From assembly GCA_964485695.1 (NCBI GenBank), contig CAZAKZ010000149.1, positions 1-12,302 of the forward strand: a stretch of 12,302 nt of DNA, written 5' to 3'. Within the stretch, counting starts at the first letter, position 1. Each line of letters begins with the position of its first letter. A program made the position numbers and the translations under genes. This DNA is from CAZAKZ01 sp964485695. Its GTDB lineage: Bacteria; Planctomycetota; JAFGQW01. Below are positions 6,663 to 12,302 of this stretch, piece after piece. The notes beneath the pieces were generated by a model, which was given only the letters and a program-made list of their open reading frames with translations, had not been told where the DNA came from and made no database searches.

Positions 6663-8402
6663 CTAGGAAATTACGCAATCGGGCAGTTCCTGCCCCGGCC
6701 GCCAGCCTTCCGCTTGCATCTGCGCAAGCAGGGCGAGCACCTCTTTGCGCTCGGCTTGCGTTGTGAGCAGCAGCAGGTCGGCAGGACGCGCCCAGGCAAG
6801 AGCCTGCCTCACCCCTGCCAGCTCCGAATCCGCGTGTGTGATCGTCGTGGGGGCAACGCCGAGCGCCGCGAACTCCGCCGCGATGATGGCCCGCACCTCG
6901 CCCGGTTGCCGACCGCGCAGATACTCCGGCATCTCCTTGATCACGATCCGATCCGGCCGCGCCCGCCAGGCCGTACGCACCAACTCGCGGATCGCCTCGT
7001 CCTCCCTGTCGCCCGCCTGCCCCATCAGCAGGAGGCGGCGCTCGGCAGGCAGTGCACCTGCCATGTCGAAGAGCGCGCGAAAGCCGTGCGGGTTGTGCGC
7101 GTAATCCACTATGATCCGCACCCCGCCGATGTCGAACACATTGCCTCGTCCGGGATTCTCGTCGGGGCTGCCAGTGAACGCGCGGAGGCCGGACGCTATA
7201 AAAGCCGGCGCGATCCCAAGGCGATTGCCAACCAGTATGGCGGCCAGCGCGTTGGCTATGTTGTGGCGCGCGGCACCGCCCAGTGCGATGGGGATCTCTG
7301 GAATCGTGGCGACGGTTTCGCGCGCGCCGTTCTTCTGCAGTATCAACGACTCACCGTCGAGCCAGGCCGCCTCACCACCCGCTGCTATCTGCCGCGCGAT
7401 CGGCTCGGGCGCGGGGCTGAGCGCAAACCAGGCGAGAGGCAAATCCAGCTCAGCTGCGCGGGCTACGAGGTTGGGATCGTCGGCGTTCAGGATCAAACAC
7501 GCATCGGGACCGATCGCACGGCGCACGACGAGCTTGGTCTCGACGAGCGCGTCGATGTTTGCGATCCCCGATTCACCCAGGTGGTCCTCGTCGACGTTGG
7601 TTATCAGCGCAACGTCAGCGCGCGCGACCCCGATACCGCGGCGTAGAAGGCCACCGCGCGCCGTCTCCAGGATCGCGACGTCCACGCCCGCGTTCCTGAG
7701 CACTTTCCGTGCGCCCTCGGGCCCGGAGTAGTCTCCCTCCTCCACCGTAGCGCCACCCACGTGTACGCCATCCGTTGACGAGACGCCGGCAACGAGTCCT
7801 GCCGCCCTCGCCGTTGCGGCCACGAGGCGCACGGTGGTCGACTTGCCGTTCGTGCCAGTCACAATAGCCACGGGAATGTCGTGGATCGCAGACCAGTCCA
7901 ACTCATCCTGGGAGGGCAGCTCCCGTACGGGGAAGGTGCGGACGCCGCGACCGATGCCTACCGAAACGAGTTCATCATCCGAGATGAACTGCACGCCTTG
8001 TTTGGCCGCGGCGTCACGAAGAAACAACAGCGGCGGATTGACCTCTTCAGCAATCTCGGCCTTCAGGCGCTCCGCAGCAGCCTCAATATCGGGCGTCGTC
8101 TCGCCTGCAAGCTGCGCCACAGCCGCCGCGAACGCCCACTCGTTCACCTCGGTAGCAGCGTAGAGCGCGTCGATCGGCGCACTCAAACACAGGCTGACGC
8201 CGCCGGGGTGAACGCGCTCTGCCAACTCCTCATCTTCCCAGCCGACGGTCCGGAGAATGCGCAGCGCCTGCGCGCGCCAGGCTGCGGTCAGCGGTGTCTT
8301 CGACTTTTCGTCGCAATCAGCATCGATAACAGCACCCGGGCGTTCCCAGAAAATGTTGGGCCCGGGCAAACGCCGGGAATCACGCAGCTCAATGCCGATC
8401 AC
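6663..8402 (-). CDS. CphA-like Mur ligase lacking the ATP-grasp domain
   Basis: 579 aa, probably cytoplasmic. The N-terminus (LRDSRRLPGPNIFWE) resembles the start of the CphA N domain. Residues 124-157 (from LLFLRD through the GIGRGVRTF segment) align with CphA residues about 176-208. After a 15-residue link the protein enters the Mur-ligase domain: P-loop GTNGKSTT (183-190), ETARGGLLRRG (246-256), DEDHLG (271-276), LNADDP (305-310), ARHNIANALAA (378-388), DYAHNPHG (433-440). CphA residues of about 209-486, the ATP-grasp domain, are absent. In CphA the ATP-grasp domain adds Asp to the backbone and the Mur-ligase domain adds Arg to its side chain, so this enzyme could at most do the second type of reaction; its substrate is unknown. 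The motif HxxEH of the CphA N domain reads ExxEW here. Start GTG at 8402, 6 bp after cphA, with GGAGG 11 nt upstream. A single-domain pseudo-synthetase with a structural role is the alternative. Confidence 0.88.
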   Translation of the reverse strand: MIGIELRDSRRLPGPNIFWERPGAVIDADCDEKSKTPLTAAWRAQALRILRTVGWEDEELAERVHPGGVSLCLSAPIDALYAATEVNEWAFAAAVAQLAGETTPDIEAAAERLKAEIAEEVNPPLLFLRDAAAKQGVQFISDDELVSVGIGRGVRTFPVRELPSQDELDWSAIHDIPVAIVTGTNGKSTTVRLVAATARAAGLVAGVSSTDGVHVGGATVEEGDYSGPEGARKVLRNAGVDVAILETARGGLLRRGIGVARADVALITNVDEDHLGESGIANIDALVETKLVVRRAIGPDACLILNADDPNLVARAAELDLPLAWFALSPAPEPIARQIAAGGEAAWLDGESLILQKNGARETVATIPEIPIALGGAARHNIANALAAILVGNRLGIAPAFIASGLRAFTGSPDENPGRGNVFDIGGVRIIVDYAHNPHGFRALFDMAGALPAERRLLLMGQAGDREDEAIRELVRTAWRARPDRIVIKEMPEYLRGRQPGEVRAIIAAEFAALGVAPTTITHADSELAGVRQALAWARPADLLLLTTQAERKEVLALLAQMQAEGWRPGQELPDCVIS

Positions 8403-8408
8403 GCCGCT

Positions 8409-11210
8409 TCAATCCTCCGTTTCGCGGGCGAGACGAACGCCCCTTTCATCGCGAACCAGGTGTACAGCGTCTTCGATGTCGAGATTGCTGAGTTGAGGTG
8501 CGTCGGCGACGATGGCGGGACCATGCCCCGTTTCGGTCGGGCCGGGCGCCTGCCCATCTCCGTCCCCTGAGTTGAAGCTCACGATTTGATTCCAGCTACG
8601 TGGGATGTCGTCGCCGAAGACCAGTAGGAGGTCCTCCTTCTCCGCCATCGCCAGTGCGGCAGCGATGGCCTCTTGTTCGTCGGGAATGACCTCGATTGCC
8701 GCTTCGGGCACGCCCTCCTCCTTTAGCGCCTGCCGCAGCATCAGGGGGATCTCGTCTGACTCCCTGCCGCGCAGCGAGTCGTCGCGCCGGCAAATGTAAT
8801 GGTCGAATTTCCCAGCGCAGAGCCTGCCGATCTCGCGGATGTCCTCGTCCCGCCTGTCACCCGGTGCGGCGACCACGCAGATGCGGCGCCCCTTGGGATC
8901 GAGTCGCTGCACGAGTTCCACCATGGCCTCGACCGCGCCGGGGTTGTGGGCGTAGTCGAGGATTACCTTGAACGGGTGGTCGTGGAACACATTCATGCGG
9001 CCGGGCGCTTGGAAGAAGGTCGTGTCGAAGGTCTGTAGGCCGTGACGGATGTCCTCGAGCTTCAAATCCATGCTGTACGCCATGCTCGCGGCGAACATGG
9101 CGTTCTGCACGTTGTGTTTGGCGCGCCCGTCGAGCGTTGCGGGGATCTGATGCGACCAGAGTAGCGGCATGTGCGCGCCGTTGTCGTAGAGGGTGATCAT
9201 CTGGCCGTTGATCCCCTCCTCCAACACCACCGCCGGTCCGCCCGCGCGGATATGTTCCTTCACGAGGGAGTGGCCGGGGTTCATGGTCACGTAGCAGAGC
9301 CGTTTGGCTTCCGTGTAATCCGCCATCTTGAGGCAGAGCGGATCGTCCGCGTTCAGCACCGCGGTGTCCTTGGCAACCTCGACAACGATCCGCTTGACCA
9401 AAGCCAGCTCTTCCAGCGTCTCGACACCGCGCAGCCCCAGGTGGTCGGCCTGCACGTTGAGCACCGCGCCCACGTTGCAGCGGCGGTAGCCCATGCCGCG
9501 GCGCAACAGACCGCCGCGCGCCGTCTCGAGAACGGCGACATCGACAGCTGGATCGCGCAGGATCATGCGCGCTGAAACGGGCCCGGTCATGTCCCCTTCG
9601 ACTGTGCGGTGGCCGTCAATGTAGACGCCGTCAGTGGTCGCCAGGCCGACGGTGCTCCCTTGCATCTTGAACAGGTGAGCGAGCATGCGTGCCGTCGTTG
9701 TTTTTCCGTTCGTACCCGTGATAGACGCGACCGGAATGCGGCTCGGAGTGCCCGGCGGAAAGAGCATGTCCATCACCGATCCGGCAACGTCGCGGGGCGT
9801 TCCCTCGCTCGGCGCGACGTGCATGCGGAAGCCGGGCGCTGCGTTGACCTCGCAGATCGCTCCGCGCGTCTCCTTGTATGAGCGCGTGATGTCGGTTGTG
9901 AGGAAATCGACCCCGGCGACATCGAGGCCCACCGCCTTCGCAGCCCGAACGGCCATCTCCCGGTTATCGGGATGTACCACGTCGGTCATGTCGATGGCCG
10001 TGCCGCCGGTGGACAGGTTGCCGGTGGAGCGCAGATACACCACCTCGTCGGCCTCGGGAACCGATTCGCGCGAGTAGCCCTTGAGTTTCATCAGCCGCTC
10101 GGCGTGGTGGTCGAATTCGATCCGTGTGAGCACCTTCTCGTGGCCGATGCCGCGGCGGGGGTCACTGTTCACCTCATCGACGAGAGCCTCGATCGTCCGA
10201 ACGCCGTCGCCGATCACATGCCCGGGCCTGCGTTGTGCGACGGCGATCAGCGTGCCGTCGACGACGAGCATGCGATGGTCGAATCCGTGGATGTAGCTCT
10301 CGATCAACACGGTCCGCGAGTGTTCGCGGGCGGCACCGAATGCGATCTCTACATCTTCGGCAGTCTGGAGCTTAATGGACGTACCGCGCCCATGATTCGC
10401 GTTCAGCGGCTTGACGACAACGGGATAGCCGATCTTCTGGGCCGCGTGGACCGCCTCCTCCTCGTCATAGACGAGGCGCTGTTCGGGAACTGGCAAGCCA
10501 AGGTCGGCCAGGATCTTGTTAGTCTCGTCCTTGTCGGAGGCGATCTCTACTGCGATATGCCGGGTTTCGCTGGTCACCGTAGCCTGGATGCGGCGCTGAT
10601 AGCGGCCGTGGCCGAACTGTACGAGACTGTAGGGATTGAGTCGGAGGAAGGGGATGTCCCTATCCACTGCGGCCTGCACCAGGGATGCCGTACTCGGTCC
10701 CAACTCGCGCCGCTGCGCGAATCGGATAAAGCGGTCTCGCGCCATTTCGAAAACGAACTCTTCGTCCGGCTCTTCCGTCGGGCGGGCTTCCGCGGGCAGG
10801 AGCGAGTCGAGCAACTTGAGCGCCAGACGGCCGGCTTCGAGCCCGACCTCCGAATGGTGGTATTCGTATACGACGTGATAACAGCCAGGCTCACCCGTGC
10901 CGCGCGTTTTACCGAATGTGGCAGGCAGACCGGCCATGCTCTGGATCTCGAGCGCGCAGTGCTCGAGAATGTGTCCAAGCCATGTGCCCTCCCCCTCCTT
11001 GAGGCGGCGAATGAACCCGCCCGGCTCACCGTAGGAGCAGCCGTGCTCGGAGAGGCCGGGCAGCGCTGCGACGAGCCCCTCGCGAAAAGCCTGGCCGAGC
11101 CGAACGCTCGGCCACTCTTCGAGCGGGCCGAGATCCAACGTCAGTCGGATAACCGGGAAGTGTGCGTACAGGCTGGGTCCGAGATAGACCGACTTCTCCA
11201 AGATCTTCAC
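8409..11210 (-). CDS. cphA: Cyanophycin synthetase
   Basis: Makes cyanophycin (multi-L-arginyl-poly-L-aspartate), a nitrogen and carbon store deposited as cytoplasmic granules, from Asp, Arg and ATP. 933 aa in three domains. The N domain (about 1-160) keeps WLGHILEHCALEIQ (77-90), whose HxxEH pattern matches the metal site reported to trim polymer into primers in some CphA enzymes. The ATP-grasp domain (about 161-485) has VVVKPLNANHGRGTS (264-278) and ICEVNAAPG (452-460). The Mur-ligase domain (about 490-880) has GTNGKTTT (499-506), ETARGGLLRRG (562-572), QADHLG (587-592), LNADDP (619-624), GRAKHN (695-700), DYAHNPGA (752-759) and APGDRRDEDI (782-791). The C-terminus runs about 53 residues past SWNQIVSFN, longer than I expect for the family. 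Start GTG at 11210 overlaps the cphB stop (GTGA), with GGAGG 9 nt upstream, implying translational coupling. Confidence 0.96.
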   Translation of the reverse strand: MKILEKSVYLGPSLYAHFPVIRLTLDLGPLEEWPSVRLGQAFREGLVAALPGLSEHGCSYGEPGGFIRRLKEGEGTWLGHILEHCALEIQSMAGLPATFGKTRGTGEPGCYHVVYEYHHSEVGLEAGRLALKLLDSLLPAEARPTEEPDEEFVFEMARDRFIRFAQRRELGPSTASLVQAAVDRDIPFLRLNPYSLVQFGHGRYQRRIQATVTSETRHIAVEIASDKDETNKILADLGLPVPEQRLVYDEEEAVHAAQKIGYPVVVKPLNANHGRGTSIKLQTAEDVEIAFGAAREHSRTVLIESYIHGFDHRMLVVDGTLIAVAQRRPGHVIGDGVRTIEALVDEVNSDPRRGIGHEKVLTRIEFDHHAERLMKLKGYSRESVPEADEVVYLRSTGNLSTGGTAIDMTDVVHPDNREMAVRAAKAVGLDVAGVDFLTTDITRSYKETRGAICEVNAAPGFRMHVAPSEGTPRDVAGSVMDMLFPPGTPSRIPVASITGTNGKTTTARMLAHLFKMQGSTVGLATTDGVYIDGHRTVEGDMTGPVSARMILRDPAVDVAVLETARGGLLRRGMGYRRCNVGAVLNVQADHLGLRGVETLEELALVKRIVVEVAKDTAVLNADDPLCLKMADYTEAKRLCYVTMNPGHSLVKEHIRAGGPAVVLEEGINGQMITLYDNGAHMPLLWSHQIPATLDGRAKHNVQNAMFAASMAYSMDLKLEDIRHGLQTFDTTFFQAPGRMNVFHDHPFKVILDYAHNPGAVEAMVELVQRLDPKGRRICVVAAPGDRRDEDIREIGRLCAGKFDHYICRRDDSLRGRESDEIPLMLRQALKEEGVPEAAIEVIPDEQEAIAAALAMAEKEDLLLVFGDDIPRSWNQIVSFNSGDGDGQAPGPTETGHGPAIVADAPQLSNLDIEDAVHLVRDERGVRLARETED
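8414..8418 (-). promoter_or_regulatory. Shine-Dalgarno of the cphA-like Mur ligase gene
   Basis: GGAGG on the minus strand within the last codons of cphA, 11 nt before the GTG at 8402. It decides the start of the downstream gene and points to coupling with cphA translation. Confidence 0.6.
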
Positions 11211-12031
11211 TGACTGTCGCCTCCGGTCATAGGTGCCGGCCGCGCCTCTCCCGTGCTCAGGCTGTAACTGCCACCGTCGATGAGCACGTGCAGGTGCAGG
11301 CCGATTAACGATACCGGTTCGTGGCGCCGCGCCGAATCCATAGAGGAGTAGGCGAGGTCCGATGGGTCGACTACCGTTATCGCGCCGCTGCCCACGACAT
11401 CGATCACGTCGTCGGGGCCGAGGAACGCGGCCGTATCTTCGTCGAGACCGATGCCGATCACTTTGGGGTTGTAGGAGATGGCGGCAAGCAGGCGGCCCAA
11501 ACGGTCGCGCTGCCTGAAATGCTGATCGACGACGATCCGCTCGGTCAGGCCGATGCCCGGCGCGAGCGTCACCATGTCGGAACGCGGCGTCCCGCCGTCA
11601 TCGCCGAAGGCAATCATGTGTGCGGACATGAACGCCGCGCCCGCCGACGTGCCCGCCACGTGCATCCCGCACCCATTGCGCTCGCGGATCGTCTGCGCGA
11701 CACTGGTGCCTCCCAGAGTAGTCGAGAGCTTGAGCTGGTTGCCGCCGGTCATGAACACACCATCGGCGTGTTTCAGAATCGAGATCCACGCCTCCCGCTC
11801 GCAGTCCGAGCGCTCCTCGAATGGCAGCGTGCGCACTTCCCTGACTCCGAATTCACTGAACAGCTTTACGTATTTCTCACCTGTATCAGGCAGACTCGAC
11901 GCCGTCGGGATGATGACTATCCGCGCATCGACGGCGCCGCAGAGATCGGCGAAGCGGCGCAGGATGACCGGGTCACGCAGTTTCTCCTCTGCCCCTCCGA
12001 TGGGAATGATGTGGCCACGTCTGTCGCTCAA
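11207..12031 (-). CDS. cphB: Cyanophycinase (peptidase family S51)
   Basis: Cytoplasmic serine exopeptidase that breaks cyanophycin into beta-Asp-Arg dipeptides. 274 aa, the usual length for the family. Visible signatures are GHIIPIGGAEEK (6-17), TGGNQLKL (95-102), the nucleophile elbow AGTSAGAA (126-133) with catalytic S129, VDQHFRQRDR (168-177) with H171 and R175, and GLDEDTA (195-201) with E198. The Ser, His and Glu spacing (42 and 27 residues) equals that of the catalytic triad S132/H174/E201 known from the Synechocystis enzyme. Start: TTG at 12031 is the first start codon after an in-frame TAA and has AGGAG 6 nt upstream; no later ATG or GTG precedes the conserved GHIIPIGGAE. It is first in the operon, so degradation and synthesis genes share a transcript. 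The dipeptidase that would finish degradation is not in the window. Confidence 0.96.
   Translation of the reverse strand: MSDRRGHIIPIGGAEEKLRDPVILRRFADLCGAVDARIVIIPTASSLPDTGEKYVKLFSEFGVREVRTLPFEERSDCEREAWISILKHADGVFMTGGNQLKLSTTLGGTSVAQTIRERNGCGMHVAGTSAGAAFMSAHMIAFGDDGGTPRSDMVTLAPGIGLTERIVVDQHFRQRDRLGRLLAAISYNPKVIGIGLDEDTAAFLGPDDVIDVVGSGAITVVDPSDLAYSSMDSARRHEPVSLIGLHLHVLIDGGSYSLSTGEARPAPMTGGDSQ
11220..11224 (-). promoter_or_regulatory. Shine-Dalgarno of cphA
   Basis: GGAGG on the minus strand inside the end of cphB, 9 nt before the GTG at 11210. It supports that non-ATG start and coupling through the GTGA overlap. Confidence 0.65.
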
Positions 12032-12037
12032 TTCCTG

Positions 12038-12042
12038 CTCCT
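12038..12042 (-). promoter_or_regulatory. Shine-Dalgarno of cphB supporting a TTG start
   Basis: AGGAG on the minus strand lies 6 nt before the TTG at 12031. An in-frame TAA just upstream rules out a longer protein. Confidence 0.65.
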
Positions 12043-12110
12043 GTTACTGAAGGGCTGCACCAAGGGAATAAGTCATTCACTCTGCGGCTGACCTGCGATA
12101 TCACACTCGC

Positions 12111-12139
12111 ATTATAACTGCTCGGCATCGCGAAATCTC
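12111..12139 (-). promoter_or_regulatory. Possible sigma-70-type promoter of the cyanophycin operon
   Basis: A perfect -10 TATAAT lies at 12111-12116 on the minus strand, about 80 nt before the cphB start. The hexamer 17 bp further upstream (GAGATT) is a poor -35. The call rests on the -10 box and position only. Confidence 0.35.
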
Positions 12140-12184
12140 AGCGAAGGCCGCGGTAGATATGAAGGTTGATGGGTCGATGGAATA

Positions 12185-12258
12185 ACGCGGAAGTACGCGG
12201 AAATCCTACCGCCCTACCGCCCGGGGATGGGCTGTGCGGTGGTGTGGTACCGCCCTAC
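12185..12258. repeat. Short tandem repeats upstream of the cyanophycin operon
   Basis: Two 10-bp units, ACGCGGAAGT and ACGCGGAAAT (12185-12204), are followed by two 8-bp units CTACCGCC (12206-12221). A further TACCGCCCTAC lies at 12248-12258. GCGGT (12236-12240) and ACCGC (12249-12253) could pair as a small hairpin. No gene is seen here. The units look like a dispersed intergenic repeat rather than an operator, but their role is unknown. Confidence 0.6.
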
Positions 12259-12302
12259 GCATATTGAAAGCACGCCCCTTGTTGCTAACCTGGAGGTGTC
12301 GA

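Noticed and set aside
6714..7646. 310-aa open frame on the plus strand, opposite the CphA-like ligase
   Set aside because: Same reason: an Arg/His-rich low-complexity translation opposite a frame with complete Mur-ligase motifs.
9972..11213. 413-aa open frame on the plus strand, opposite cphA
   Set aside because: It is an antisense shadow of a strongly conserved gene in high-GC DNA. Its translation shows no recognisable domain, and the minus-strand frame carries all the CphA motifs.
11321..12091. 256-aa open frame on the plus strand, opposite cphB
   Set aside because: Shadow frame; the minus strand has the full cyanophycinase active site.
12185..12258. CRISPR array
   Set aside because: Units are only 8-10 bp and adjacent, without unique spacers.
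12264..12298. Plus-strand promoter TTGAAA/TAACCT and GGAGGTG for a divergent gene at the right edge
   Set aside because: The -10 match is poor and the Shine-Dalgarno would lie at or before the transcription start. No start codon is visible before the window ends.

Overview
The window reads as a piece of a high-GC environmental bacterial chromosome, most likely from the Gemmatimonadota. This is an inference from gene style: two membrane-anchored Ser/Thr kinases with a TolB/FlgO-like domain plus TPR repeats, a type greatly expanded in that phylum. No rRNA or marker gene is present to prove it. Every convincing gene lies on the minus strand, so transcription runs right to left.

Right part (about 6.66-12.03 kb): a cyanophycin operon in the order cphB (cyanophycinase), cphA (full-length cyanophycin synthetase) and a second, shorter synthetase-like gene. 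The first two overlap by 4 bp (GTGA) and the last two are 6 bp apart, so translation is probably coupled. The third protein matches the CphA N domain and C-terminal Mur-ligase domain, but the whole ATP-grasp domain is missing. CphA itself should build and CphB degrade the Asp-Arg storage polymer multi-L-arginyl-poly-L-aspartate. The role of the ATP-grasp-less paralogue is open.

Middle and left part (about 0.05-6.6 kb): two paralogous receptor-like kinases flank a lower-GC accessory segment. Kinase 2 (777 aa) begins 64 bp after the cyanophycin operon. Kinase 1 has lost its last ~107 residues at a sharp breakpoint, next to an inverted-repeat structure at the left window edge that resembles an integron attC site. 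The kinases share a 239-bp tract that is 100% identical, a sign of recent gene conversion or duplication. Between them is a two-gene module: a small nucleotidyltransferase-fold protein and a 313-aa protein with a winged-helix segment. The genes overlap, and the promoter is embedded in a perfect 13-bp inverted repeat. The layout suggests an autoregulated toxin-antitoxin or defence-like module.

The non-coding stretch 3753-4264 holds a bidirectional terminator-like hairpin and two copies of an 18-bp repeat, but no gene I would support. The right edge (12032-12302) holds the likely cphB promoter region and short tandem repeats. No tRNA, rRNA, CRISPR array or transposase gene was seen.
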